Part shown: positions 1-8,461 of the stretch, one piece after another
Layout: each line of letters opens with the position of its first letter
How positions within the stretch are numbered: position 1 is the stretch's first letter
Source of the DNA: JAJISK01 sp046759185
GTDB lineage: Archaea > Thermoplasmatota > Thermoplasmata > RBG-16-68-12 > JAJISG01
Direction of reading: 5' to 3'
NCBI GenBank assembly: GCA_046759185.1
Contig: JBHIBO010000044.1
Coordinates: 1-9,885 of the forward strand
Length of the DNA: 9,885 bases
Notes under the pieces: generated by a model
What the model was told of the DNA's origin: nothing
What the model saw: only the letters and a program-made list of their open reading frames with translations
Databases searched by the model: none
Position numbers and translations under genes: made by a program

Positions 1-311
1 GCTTTCTTCGGGGCCTTCTTGGGAGCCTTCCTGGTGGGCGCTTTCTTCGCCGGGGGCTTCTTCCTGGCCGCGGCCTTCTTGGGAACCGCCTTCTTCGGTG
101 CCGCCTTCTTCTTCGGCGCGGACACCTCGACCTCAATCCCCAAACGCTTCAAGGCGCGAACCGCATCCTCCCGAGGGACGACCTTCTCCAGATCCTTCAG
201 TTTCGCCTTCTTCAGGGAGGTCATCGAGTAACCCGCGTCCACGAGGAGCGCCGCCGTCTTGGCGCCGACCTTGCGACGTCGTAGGGCGTTGATCGTGTCC
301 TTTCGGGCCAT
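1..311 (-). CDS. Partial CDS in the rpoA2 position: HHH-like N-terminus plus Lys/Ala/Pro-rich stretch
   Basis: The first 103 codons of a gene that runs off the left edge. Its ATG (311-309) directly follows the rpoA1 stop TAG (314-312), and a GGAGG Shine-Dalgarno at 321-317 sits 5 nt upstream, so translation is coupled. Residues about 15-58 (VGAKTAALLVDAGYS..., ending near ALKRLG) look like a helix-hairpin-helix domain of the HHH_5 type, usually a nucleic-acid contact. From about residue 65 to the edge the chain is almost only Lys, Ala, Pro and Arg (KKAAPKKAVPKKAAARKK style), like a histone-H1 tail or a flexible linker. In archaea the gene after rpoA1 is normally rpoA2 (subunit A''), so this may be RpoA2 with an unusual N-terminal extension; no A'' sequence is visible here to prove it. 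The alternative is a free-standing basic DNA-binding protein inserted into the operon. Confidence 0.75.
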   Translation of the reverse strand, partial: MARKDTINALRRRKVGAKTAALLVDAGYSMTSLKKAKLKDLEKVVPREDAVRALKRLGIEVEVSAPKKKAAPKKAVPKKAAARKKPPAKKAPTRKAPKKAPKK

Positions 312-3080
312 CTAATCCTCCGCGTCGTCGCTGAAGGCGGCCTCTTCTTCCTCCAACTCCACGACCAAGTCCTTCTCTCTGGTCCCGTAACCCGCGATTT
401 CCCGTGCCTCTCCGGAGCCGGCGACCGCTTCCGGACCCAAGACCTCTGCCAAGACGTCATCCAGGTCCACGGCCTCCCCGCCGATGCTTCGCATCGGGTC
501 CACCCCGTCCTCCCCGAAGCGGAACTGAATGATCGTCTGGGCCGTATTGCGGACCGTCCGGTCTTCCATGACCTTGAGGTCCTCCAAGGCGTTGATGAGG
601 CGTCGCTGCATGTACCCCGACCGGGACGTACGGACGGCCGTGTCCACGAGCCCTTCGCGCCCACCCATGCTGTGGAAGAAGTACTCCGTGGGCTTGAGGC
701 CGCTCTTGTAGGAGGAACGGACGAACCCCTTGGCCTCGGCCCCGAGGTCCTCGGGCTGGAAGTGGGGCAGGGTGCGCTTCCAGTAGCCCCGGGAGAGTCT
801 TTCGCCCCGAACGGCCTGCTGCCCGATACTCCCGGCCATCTGACTCAAGTTCAGCATGGAGCCCCGGGCACCACTCCGGGCCATGATGACGGCGCTGTTC
901 TCCAACCCCAGGTGCCGCGAAGCGATCTGACCGGCGTCGTCTCGGGACCGGCCGAGCTTCTTCATGGCCTCCACCTCCAGGGTCTCCTCCAGGGAACGGC
1001 CCGGCATCTGCTCCAACTCGCCCGCCTTGTAGGCCTCCACGAGGCCGGCCACCTCTTCCATGGCTCGCTCGAGAACCTCCGCAATCTCGTTCTTCGCCTC
1101 CTGGGGGATGTCCTCATCGTCGATGCCCGTGGTGAAACCCCGAAGCATAATCGTCGCGATGGCGAACCGGGTGGCGTCATCGATGAACTGGCGGGCCCGC
1201 TCCGTCCCGTAGTCCCGGGCGACGCGGTCCACGAGCTTCCCCTTGAAGGCGCCGATGGCGTTCTCGTCCACGACCCCTTCGAGGATCTCGCCCTTCTCGA
1301 TGTGGACGACGGCGTCCTCCTCGTCCCCCCGGGAGCCGATGGAGGCTCGGAAGGTGACGGTGAGATCCTCCGGGAGGATCGTGCTGAAGAGGAGCTTCCC
1401 GCTCCAGCGGGGTTCCCCCTCGACCTTCATGTCAGGCTTGGGCAGGCCCATGCGCCCCACCATGGAGAGCAGATAGGAGGTCTCGTCTCGCGTGAAGCTG
1501 GCGTCCCTGTAGGTCATGAGGAAGGCACCGGTGATGTGATCGTGAATCGCGCCGATGACGGGGCCGCCGAACCGGGGGGAGAGGATGTGCTCCTGCACCT
1601 TCATGAGGATTTTCGCCTCGGCCCGCGCCTCCTCGCTCTGGAGGACATGGAGGTTCATCTCGTCGCCGTCGAAGTCCGCGTTGTAGGGCGGGCACACGGC
1701 CAGGTTCAGGCGGAAGGTCTTTCCTCCCATCACCCGGACCTGGTGGGCCATGATGCTCATCCGATGGAGGGAGGGCTGCCGGTTGAAGAGGACGATATCG
1801 CCGTCCACCAGCTGGCGCTCCACGACGTAGCCCAGCTCCACGGCGTCGGCCACCGTCTCGGCGTTCTTGTCGGTGACGCGGATGCGGCGTCCATCGGGCC
1901 GAATGATGTAGTTGACCCCGGGAACGTACTCCCCGTTCTCCCCCATGGGCGTGGGGCCGCGGATGACCCACTCCTTCACGATGTCCTGGTTGTACACCTG
2001 GACGTGGACGGGGACGGTGAGCTCCCGCGCGGCCTCGTAGGGGATGCCCACTTCGTTGATGCTGATGAGGGGGTCGGGGGAGATGACGGTACGGGCGGAG
2101 AAGTTCACCCGCTTCCCGCTCAAGTTGGAACGGAACCGCCCCTCCTTCCCTTTGAGGCGCTGAACGAGGGTCTTGAGGGGGCGCCCCGATCGATGCCGGG
2201 CAGGAGGAATGCCGCTGGTCTGGTTGTCGAAGTAGGTCGTGACGTGGTACTGCAGGAGCTCCCACAGGTCCTCCACGATGAGCTGGGGGGCTCCCGCGTC
2301 CCGGTTCTCCCGAAGTCGCTGGTTGATGCGCAGGACGTCCACGAGCTTGTGGGTCAGGTCGTCCTCCGACCGGTCGCCGGATTCCAGGGTAATGGAAGGT
2401 CGTACGGTGACCGGGGGGACGGAGAGAACCGTCAAGACCATCCACTCCGGCCGGGCCACGTCAGGGTTGATGCCCAGGGGGCGCAACGCCTCATCGGGCA
2501 TCCGCTCGAGGCGCTCCCGGACCTCCTTCGGTGTCAGCTTGTGGCCATCCTCCCGGAAGGTGGTGGGCTTGTCGAGGGTGATCTTCATCTGCTCCGCCTT
2601 GCAGTGAGGACAGACCTGACGTTTCATGGCGTCCCGGGCGGTCTGCTTGGTGATCGCCATGACCTCTACCGACTCGCTCCCACTGGCCAAGGCGTCGCTC
2701 TTCCGCATCTCGTCCAGGTATTCCTGGGTCTCCTCCCGGGTCAGCAGGAGACGTCCGCAGGCACGGCAGGTGGATTGAAGGAGGGTCTTGATCTCCTTGA
2801 TGTAGCCCACGTGGATGACGGGCATGGCCAGGTCGATGTGGCCGAAGTGACCCGGACAATCGTCCACGCGTCCCCCGCAGGTCTTGCAGCGGAGCCCGGG
2901 CTCGATGACCCCCATGTGGAGGTCCATGAGGCCCATGTCGATGGGGAAGCCGTCGTCGTCGTACGTGTCCGCGGTGATGATCTTGGTGGCACTCATCCGC
3001 CGGATCTCATCCGGGCTGAGGAGCCCGAACCGCAGGGCCTTGATGCGCTTGGACACGCCGTGGAGGGGGGTGGGCATCAT
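312..3080 (-). CDS. rpoA1: DNA-directed RNA polymerase subunit A' (Rpo1N)
   Basis: The N-terminal part of the split largest archaeal RNA polymerase subunit, 922 residues, close to the usual length. It carries the active-site metal motif NADFDGDEM at residues 467-475. Zinc ligands are visible at C65/C68/C75 with GHFGH at 77-81, then C105/C108 and C157/C160 (CRAC...CPHC). The C-terminal part reaches the bridge-helix and trigger-loop region (GARGSMLNLSQMAGSIGQQ, then a GGREGLVDTAVRTSRSGYMQ segment), after which the archaeal protein splits and A'' follows. Start choice: the ATG at 3080-3078 overlaps the rpoB TGA as ATGA and has GGAGG at 3092-3088, 7 nt upstream. A second ATG follows at once, so the protein begins Met-Met or Met. 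The C-terminus is acidic (EEEEAAFSDDAED). It is translated from the same transcript as rpoB. No intein is seen in this subunit. Confidence 0.98.
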   Translation of the reverse strand: MMPTPLHGVSKRIKALRFGLLSPDEIRRMSATKIITADTYDDDGFPIDMGLMDLHMGVIEPGLRCKTCGGRVDDCPGHFGHIDLAMPVIHVGYIKEIKTLLQSTCRACGRLLLTREETQEYLDEMRKSDALASGSESVEVMAITKQTARDAMKRQVCPHCKAEQMKITLDKPTTFREDGHKLTPKEVRERLERMPDEALRPLGINPDVARPEWMVLTVLSVPPVTVRPSITLESGDRSEDDLTHKLVDVLRINQRLRENRDAGAPQLIVEDLWELLQYHVTTYFDNQTSGIPPARHRSGRPLKTLVQRLKGKEGRFRSNLSGKRVNFSARTVISPDPLISINEVGIPYEAARELTVPVHVQVYNQDIVKEWVIRGPTPMGENGEYVPGVNYIIRPDGRRIRVTDKNAETVADAVELGYVVERQLVDGDIVLFNRQPSLHRMSIMAHQVRVMGGKTFRLNLAVCPPYNADFDGDEMNLHVLQSEEARAEAKILMKVQEHILSPRFGGPVIGAIHDHITGAFLMTYRDASFTRDETSYLLSMVGRMGLPKPDMKVEGEPRWSGKLLFSTILPEDLTVTFRASIGSRGDEEDAVVHIEKGEILEGVVDENAIGAFKGKLVDRVARDYGTERARQFIDDATRFAIATIMLRGFTTGIDDEDIPQEAKNEIAEVLERAMEEVAGLVEAYKAGELEQMPGRSLEETLEVEAMKKLGRSRDDAGQIASRHLGLENSAVIMARSGARGSMLNLSQMAGSIGQQAVRGERLSRGYWKRTLPHFQPEDLGAEAKGFVRSSYKSGLKPTEYFFHSMGGREGLVDTAVRTSRSGYMQRRLINALEDLKVMEDRTVRNTAQTIIQFRFGEDGVDPMRSIGGEAVDLDDVLAEVLGPEAVAGSGEAREIAGYGTREKDLVVELEEEEAAFSDDAED

Positions 3081-6000
3081 CGCAGGTCCTCCAGCTGGAG
3101 GCGCATAGCAACGCCAAGGGACAGCAGTTCATCCACGAGGAGCTTGAAGGCGTAGGAGGTCTGGACGGGGTAGATGTTGGAGTTGTTGCCGCAGACGGTA
3201 CAACGGAGGTTCCCCTTGCGGTCCTTGATGGCGAAATGGCCGCATCCGGGGTTACCGCAGACGTAGAGGAGGATGCCGTCCGACTCGTCTAGGAGACGGT
3301 CCTTGATCACCATGGCCGCCCCGTGGCCAATGAGACAGTCCCGCTCCATCTCTCCGAAACGAAGGCCACCTTGCCGTGACCGTCCCTCCGTGGGCTGTCG
3401 CGTGAGGATCTGCACGGGTCCTCGGCTCCGCACGTGGAGCTTCCCGGAGACCATGTGGTGGAGTTTCTGGTAGTAGATGGCCCCGACGAAGATCTCAGCC
3501 GGAATCATCTGGCCCGTCTTGCCGTCGTAGAGGACCTCCTTGCCGTTGCTCTTGAATCCGTTGGTCACGAGGGCCCCCCGCAGCGCGTCCTCCGTCTCCC
3601 CGCTGAAGGGCGTCCCGTCCACGGAACGTCCCTCGGAGGAGCCCACTTTGCCCCCGATCATCTCCAGCACGTGGGCCACGGTCATCCGCGACGGGATGGC
3701 GTGGGGGTTGATGAGGAGGTCCGGGACGACCCCTTGTTCGGTGAAGGGGAGGTCCTCTTGTGGGGCGATGAGGCCGACCACGCCCTTCTGGCCATGCCGG
3801 GAGGCGAACTTGTCCCCCAGCTCGGGGATCCGAAGGTCCCGCACCGTCACCTTGGCGAGCTTGCTCCCGTTCTCGGACTCGGTGAGCATGACGCTGTCCA
3901 CCCAGCCCATCTCGCCGTGTCGGACCGTGATGCTCGTCTCCCGCCGCTTCTGGGGGGTGAGGAAGTCCGTTTCCTCCTCCAGGAACCGAGGCGGCGAGGT
4001 CTTCCCGATGAGAACGTCGCCTCCCTCCACCGCCACCTCGGGGCTGATGAGGCCGTCCTCGGGCGTCAGGCTGGCATAGGCCAGGTCGGCCCGGGCTCCA
4101 CGCACGTCGGGGCTGGGTGTCTCGAAGTGGTCCTCCTGCCCGCCTGGATAGCGGCGCTCCTCCGCCTTGTAGGTCCGCATGAAGCTGGAGCGGCCAAGGC
4201 CCCGTTCCACGGAGGCCTTGTTGATGACCACGGCGTCCTCCATGTTCCAGCCGTGGTACGACATGACGGCCACGACGAAGTTCTGCCCCGCCGGGCGTCG
4301 ATTGAAGTTGAGGAAGTGCATGGCCTCCGTCTGGACCAGGGGGGCCTGGGGGTAGTGCAGAAGGTGGCCCCGGGTGTCGGGCCGTAGGCGGTAGTTGGAG
4401 GCCGACAGGCCCAGGGATTGCTTGATCATGCCCGCGCCCATCGTGACACGGGGCGATGAGTTGTGTTCCGCATAGGGAACCAGGCCCGCGCTGACGCCCA
4501 GGATGACCAGCGGGTCGATCTCCATGTGGGTGTGCTCCTTCGTGAGGAGGCTCTCCCCCTCGAGGATGGACTGGCAGAAGTGGCACTGTAGCTCCACCAC
4601 ATCGGTTTCGGTTCCGGGGTTCACCCAATCCACGTCGCTCCGGGAGAGGGCTTGCCCGCAGTGGGGACAGGCGGGCGGCACCGCGAAGCCGTAGAGCGCG
4701 ATGAAGGCGTCCTCCTCCTCCTCGGCGTCAATCCACTCCACCAGCCCGTTGTCGATGATGTCGTTCCAACGAAGCTTGCCGATCCGGAGGTCGTCCAGGT
4801 CCTTTTTCGTGAGGACGGGTCGGCCGTCGCGGAGGACGACGAGGGGGCGTCGCATCCGTCCTTCGTCGCAGTTGATGATGATCTCGTTCATCGAGTGGTC
4901 GAACCGGATGTTGACCTCGTGGCTCAGCAGACCCGATCGACGACGCGCCCGAATCTCCTCGACGAGGGTCTCGGGGTCCTCGTGAAGGCCCACCAGGTCC
5001 CCGTTCACGTAGACCCGGATGAGGTTGGTCTGCTGTCCGGCCACGCGCCGGGTCCCGAGGTCGGCGAGAAGGAGCTTGACGGTGTCTTCGTCGAACCCCT
5101 CGGATACGTCGATGACGAGGGCTGCGTTCTTGACGAGGCCGCAATTGCCAGACAAGAAGCCGTTTCCAATGAACGTGTGATAGTCTTCCCACGTTGTGAC
5201 GTCCCGAACATCGGTTCCCTCGGCAGGGGTGATCGATGCGATCGACTCCCAGACCAACCCGGAGTCGTTCAGGCCGGCCGTCCGATCTGCGATGAACTGC
5301 TCGAACGTTGGGAAATCGGGTTCACTTACGCGGACTCCGCCATCGGGGTTCTTCGCCCAGTTCTCGACGTCGTGTTTGCGGACCCCTCGGGGCTCCATCA
5401 ACTTCCAGATTTCGGGGATGGGCCGTCCTTCCTCGAGGTAACCGAGGACATCCGATCGGGCCGCCCTCCGCTCAGTGAGCATTGACCGCTTAAGATCCAT
5501 GTAAGCGACGGCATACCGCGCGGCGAGCTCTCGCTCTCGGCAGTACTGGTATCCCACCCTCGCAAGGAGGTTGTGGAGGGACTCCATTTCCGAGGACAGA
5601 TGGACTCTGATCTTCTGTGTCACTTCACCGCTCTTGCGCTTCCACCCCCGGACGATCTCCGTCCGGGCTACCCGGACCTCAAACTCGCGGAGAAGTGTCT
5701 CTATCTGGCGAGCGAAGCGCCGCCCCGAGGCAAGGGCGGAGGGCAGCTTATTCAGGGAGAAGGAGGGTCCCAGGAAGGTCTTGCCGTCTCGGGCATCCAC
5801 AGCGGGCTTCGTCAATTCGCTGCCAAGATAGGCTGCCAGGAATTCTCGCCTGATCCACCGCGGAACCCGCCGAAGCCAGCTTGGGAGCCCATAGCGTGAC
5901 GCGGCCTTGTCGCCCGGCGGAACGCCAAGGGAGGCCATGAGGGCAGCGAGAGGCTTCGAGTAGCAGGTGCATCGCGTGGTCACGCCGTCAGCAACCTCAG

Positions 6001-8161
6001 AGCTTACTCGATGGCTGGTAACCTGCGAGCCCGAGAGTCCGAGAGACCGAAGGTCCTCCCGGATCGTCTCCAGGTCGATACGGGGGCCGGTAAAGACCAT
6101 CATTGCCGTCTTCTTGGACCTTGGCATGTAGAGCGTCCCGTCCCCAAACAGGTGGCCTGCGAGCCTTGCCAGAGTAGGGAGTTTCGGATTGTCCGCTCGA
6201 AGCGGGAGGAGGCCGTGGGAACGAAGGGTGTTCAGGGTGTAGTCCAAGTTGGAGCGTGGGGTGAGCGCACGTTTGATGCTGTCTTCGTCCACGAGCGTCT
6301 CGGGCTCGGGAGCTTCAAACCGGGGCGGCTCGCCAGGGAAGACCGCCACATCGTCCCCAGGTTTCAGGTCTGCCAGATCGGTCTTTCCGCCGGGCGTGAA
6401 GAAAGGGTGGTCCTTGGTCGCCAGAATCGATCGCCCCGATTCCCGCGTCGTGAGGCGGAACAGATGAGGATTCGGCTCCGTCCGGAAGTAGCGGGCGAGG
6501 TGGGCCTTCCGGAAGCGCTTGCCACGCTTCCAATCGACAGACGTGAGCTTCGTGCGCGCCCATTTCCCCTCCAGCTCCCCGATGGTGGAGACCGTCCCAT
6601 TCTCCAAGAGAACCTCTGTGTCTGGCGTGACGCAATTCTGCCCCTCCGGCGTCTCGTTGGGACACAGGCGGCCCCACTGGGTCGGGTGCAGGTCCCGGGC
6701 TTCGAAGTGGGGCTGGCTGCGGGTGAGGGGCGAGGTCACCCGACGCAGGTGGCTCATCGCGCTCATGTGGGACGTCCTGTCTAGCAGCTGGGACACCCCC
6801 GCCCGTCCGCCTACCCAGTTTCCCGTGGACAGGGCGTGCAGGAGACGCTGCGAGAGCAGATCGGGCCGAATCGCCGCCGAAATCTTCAGCCCCTTGCCTC
6901 GGGCGTAGCCGCGCTCGAGCTGGTACTTCAGATCCTTGATGAGGTTCGCGAAGGCCACCCGGAAGAGGTCCTCCATGAGGTCCCCCGCCAGCTTCAACCG
7001 CTTGTTGGCGTAGTGGTCCTTGTCGTCCTCCCGGCGTAGGTCCAGGGAGAGCTCCAGGATCGTCCGCGCGATCCGTCCGAGGAAGAGGGCCTTCTTGATC
7101 CGGTCCTCCTTCGTGTCCCCCAGGTGGGGAAGGAGGGATCGGTCCAGAATGGAGTCCACCTTCCGAATGCGGTACTCCTTCGCCTGGCCCGTGGCGAACT
7201 TCTTCTCGAGGTAGAGGAGCGCGTCTTCCTGGGTGAAAATGCCCGCGGGGGGGAAGAGCTTCTTGGTCTGGATCTCCTCCAGGTTCGCGAACACGATGTT
7301 GCCCATCTGAGGCGTGGCGACGATGGCGTTGAAGATGTCCTCGTCCTTGTCCATGCCCAGAGCCTTGAGAAGGATGACCAGGGGAATCTGGCCCGAGGCG
7401 GTGGGGACCGTGACCATGAGCATGCTGTCCTTCTTCTTCTCCACCAGGGTGAGGGCCCTATACCCCTCCCGTTGCGAGAAAACCTTGGCCACTTCCATCC
7501 GGCGGCCGTACCGCACGCTAAACTCTACGAGGACACGGTTGGGGGCGAGGTCCTCCAGGGAGATGAGAACCCGCTCCGTTCCTCCGATGATGAAGTATCC
7601 GCCGGGATCGTAGGGGTCCTCCCGCAGATCCACGAGCTTACGATGGTACTCCTCGTCCATGAGGTCGTACCCGTCCTCCAGGTTCTCCCGGTAGAGCCGA
7701 CACTTCTTCGTCTTCACCATCACCGGGAGGTTCCCGATGAAAACCCGGATCGGCTCCCGCTCGATTCCGTCCTCGGAGACGGTGAAATCCAGGTAGAGGG
7801 GCGCCTGATACGTCAGGTTCCGAAGGCGGGCCTCCATGGGGGTGAGGGGGTGGGAGGCCCCGTTGGCCTCCTTGACCTCCGGGAGTTTCACGTGGATGGT
7901 CGGCTTCGCATCCGGGGCAAGGCGGCCGTTCTCGTCGGGCCGCCGGCCAAACTGAATCTCCACCTTCCGGCCATCCGTTCGGTCCTCGTCGAGCTTGATG
8001 ACACCACGACGCTCGTCGTCCACCATCGCCCGCAGGCTGTCCACAATCCCCTGCATCCGGCTGTTGGGGTTGTCCTCCGACGCCAGGAAATCGTTGAAAC
8101 TGGCGATGTGGTGATTGACAATACTCCGTTCCCTGAAGAACGCGTGTACGAGCTCTCGCAT
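3077..8161 (-). CDS. rpoB: DNA-directed RNA polymerase subunit B (Rpo2), intein-containing precursor
   Basis: The second-largest RNA polymerase subunit, made as a 1694-residue precursor. Removing a 497-residue intein (precursor residues 510-1006) leaves 1197 residues, the size of an unsplit archaeal RpoB. Recognisable segments are an archaeal N-terminus (MRELVHAFFRERSIVNHHI), NKRLKLAGDLMEDLFR near residue 390, TPEGQN|CGLVKN across the intein, SYHGWNMEDAVVINKA near 1300, GDKFASRHGQKGVVG near 1450, and the C-terminal zinc site (CGNPGC ... CTVC, about 1635-1657). B forms the active-centre cleft opposite A'. Between the acidic DAEEEEDAF segment and the THMEIDP segment there is an apparent extra Cys4 ribbon (CPHC 1165-1168, CHFC 1193-1196). 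The ATG lies 2 nt after the rpoH stop, with GGAGAGGT just upstream. The 3' end overlaps rpoA1 by 4 nt. There is no B''/B' split. Confidence 0.98.
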   Translation of the reverse strand: MRELVHAFFRERSIVNHHIASFNDFLASEDNPNSRMQGIVDSLRAMVDDERRGVIKLDEDRTDGRKVEIQFGRRPDENGRLAPDAKPTIHVKLPEVKEANGASHPLTPMEARLRNLTYQAPLYLDFTVSEDGIEREPIRVFIGNLPVMVKTKKCRLYRENLEDGYDLMDEEYHRKLVDLREDPYDPGGYFIIGGTERVLISLEDLAPNRVLVEFSVRYGRRMEVAKVFSQREGYRALTLVEKKKDSMLMVTVPTASGQIPLVILLKALGMDKDEDIFNAIVATPQMGNIVFANLEEIQTKKLFPPAGIFTQEDALLYLEKKFATGQAKEYRIRKVDSILDRSLLPHLGDTKEDRIKKALFLGRIARTILELSLDLRREDDKDHYANKRLKLAGDLMEDLFRVAFANLIKDLKYQLERGYARGKGLKISAAIRPDLLSQRLLHALSTGNWVGGRAGVSQLLDRTSHMSAMSHLRRVTSPLTRSQPHFEARDLHPTQWGRLCPNETPEGQNCVTPDTEVLLENGTVSTIGELEGKWARTKLTSVDWKRGKRFRKAHLARYFRTEPNPHLFRLTTRESGRSILATKDHPFFTPGGKTDLADLKPGDDVAVFPGEPPRFEAPEPETLVDEDSIKRALTPRSNLDYTLNTLRSHGLLPLRADNPKLPTLARLAGHLFGDGTLYMPRSKKTAMMVFTGPRIDLETIREDLRSLGLSGSQVTSHRVSSEVADGVTTRCTCYSKPLAALMASLGVPPGDKAASRYGLPSWLRRVPRWIRREFLAAYLGSELTKPAVDARDGKTFLGPSFSLNKLPSALASGRRFARQIETLLREFEVRVARTEIVRGWKRKSGEVTQKIRVHLSSEMESLHNLLARVGYQYCRERELAARYAVAYMDLKRSMLTERRAARSDVLGYLEEGRPIPEIWKLMEPRGVRKHDVENWAKNPDGGVRVSEPDFPTFEQFIADRTAGLNDSGLVWESIASITPAEGTDVRDVTTWEDYHTFIGNGFLSGNCGLVKNAALVIDVSEGFDEDTVKLLLADLGTRRVAGQQTNLIRVYVNGDLVGLHEDPETLVEEIRARRRSGLLSHEVNIRFDHSMNEIIINCDEGRMRRPLVVLRDGRPVLTKKDLDDLRIGKLRWNDIIDNGLVEWIDAEEEEDAFIALYGFAVPPACPHCGQALSRSDVDWVNPGTETDVVELQCHFCQSILEGESLLTKEHTHMEIDPLVILGVSAGLVPYAEHNSSPRVTMGAGMIKQSLGLSASNYRLRPDTRGHLLHYPQAPLVQTEAMHFLNFNRRPAGQNFVVAVMSYHGWNMEDAVVINKASVERGLGRSSFMRTYKAEERRYPGGQEDHFETPSPDVRGARADLAYASLTPEDGLISPEVAVEGGDVLIGKTSPPRFLEEETDFLTPQKRRETSITVRHGEMGWVDSVMLTESENGSKLAKVTVRDLRIPELGDKFASRHGQKGVVGLIAPQEDLPFTEQGVVPDLLINPHAIPSRMTVAHVLEMIGGKVGSSEGRSVDGTPFSGETEDALRGALVTNGFKSNGKEVLYDGKTGQMIPAEIFVGAIYYQKLHHMVSGKLHVRSRGPVQILTRQPTEGRSRQGGLRFGEMERDCLIGHGAAMVIKDRLLDESDGILLYVCGNPGCGHFAIKDRKGNLRCTVCGNNSNIYPVQTSYAFKLLVDELLSLGVAMRLQLEDLR
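5144..6634 (-). mobile_element. Intein with LAGLIDADG homing endonuclease inside RpoB
   Basis: A 497-residue in-frame insert that interrupts the near-invariant RpoB segment TPEGQN|CGLVKN. Intein residue 1 is Cys (CVTPDTEVLL, block A). Block B is TKDH at 73-76. The C-terminal blocks read VRDVTTWEDYHTFIGNGFLSGN and end in Asn497, followed by the +1 Cys of the extein, so both Cys nucleophiles and the cyclising Asn are present. The residue before Asn is Gly (496), not the usual His. The middle holds a two-motif LAGLIDADG endonuclease: LARLAGHLFGDG at 155-166 keeps the catalytic Asp, and the second, REFLAAYLGSEL at 263-274, has Glu in that place. Residues about 381-430 (RPIPEIWKLMEPRGVRKHD...) are helical and could be an extra DNA-binding part. 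Both junctions contain the sequence AATTGCG. It should be a full-length, probably mobile intein; splicing activity is inferred. Confidence 0.95.
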
Positions 8162-8163
8162 GT

Positions 8164-8418
8164 TTACCTCTCCACGACGACACGGTAGGCCACGAACACC
8201 CCAGCCGTGGCGCTACGGCGAATGACCTTGACCACACTTCCCTCCCCGATGGACTCCCCTACAACCTCCTCCAGGAAGCGGATGGCGGGGTCCCCTCGCT
8301 TAATCTTGGGCAACTGCTCCCGTCCCACCCGCAGCTCGGCCAAGGTCGCCTCGGCCTCCTTCTCGGAGAGCAGGTGGTGCTCGGGAACCATGTCGTGCTC
8401 CATCACGTTAAACGCCAA
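8164..8418 (-). CDS. rpoH: DNA-directed RNA polymerase subunit H (Rpo5)
   Basis: The small archaeal RNA polymerase subunit H (counterpart of the eukaryotic Rpb5 C-terminal domain), at the DNA-entry jaw. The 84-residue product has the family pattern: EHDMVPEHHLLSEKEAE near the start, REQLPKIKRGDPAIRFL in the middle and VVKVIRRSATAGVFVAYRVV at the end. I choose the TTG at 8418-8416 as the start, because a perfect GGAGGT (8430-8425) lies 6 nt upstream and the preceding reading frame runs through the tRNA gene. The protein then begins M-AFNVMEHDMVP, matching the length of other archaeal RpoH proteins. The ATG at 8403-8401 is the alternative but is badly spaced from the Shine-Dalgarno. It is the first protein gene of the rpoH-rpoB-rpoA1 operon; its stop lies 2 nt before the rpoB ATG. 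The tRNA-Lys gene ends 29 nt upstream. Confidence 0.95.
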   Translation of the reverse strand: MAFNVMEHDMVPEHHLLSEKEAEATLAELRVGREQLPKIKRGDPAIRFLEEVVGESIGEGSVVKVIRRSATAGVFVAYRVVVER

Positions 8419-8424
8419 GGATCG

Positions 8425-8430
8425 ACCTCC
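8425..8430 (-). promoter_or_regulatory. Shine-Dalgarno of rpoH deciding a TTG start
   Basis: GGAGGT on the minus strand, 6 nt before TTG (8418-8416). It settles the rpoH start in favour of TTG over the downstream ATG at 8403 and over any upstream codon inside the tRNA. Confidence 0.8.
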
Positions 8431-8461
8431 TACGGCTGGCCGCCCGACGGGCCCGCGGGGA

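Noticed and set aside
19..231. Phe/Ala/Gly-rich 70-residue plus-strand frame resembling a membrane repeat protein
   Set aside because: It is the antisense reading of the Lys/Ala/Pro-rich stretch of the partial gene at 1-311.
672..3155. 827-codon open frame on the plus strand
   Set aside because: It lies wholly antisense to rpoA1, which has unmistakable catalytic motifs. Long antisense frames are expected at this GC content.
3077..8161. Possible split of rpoB into B'' and B'
   Set aside because: The frame is continuous from the rpoH end to the rpoA1 start; the only interruption is the in-frame intein.
7124..8188. 354-codon plus-strand frame, and similar frames at 3434-4387 and 4652-5485
   Set aside because: Shadows of rpoB in a GC-rich genome, with no recognisable domain and low-complexity Val/Leu/Gly/Asp-rich composition.
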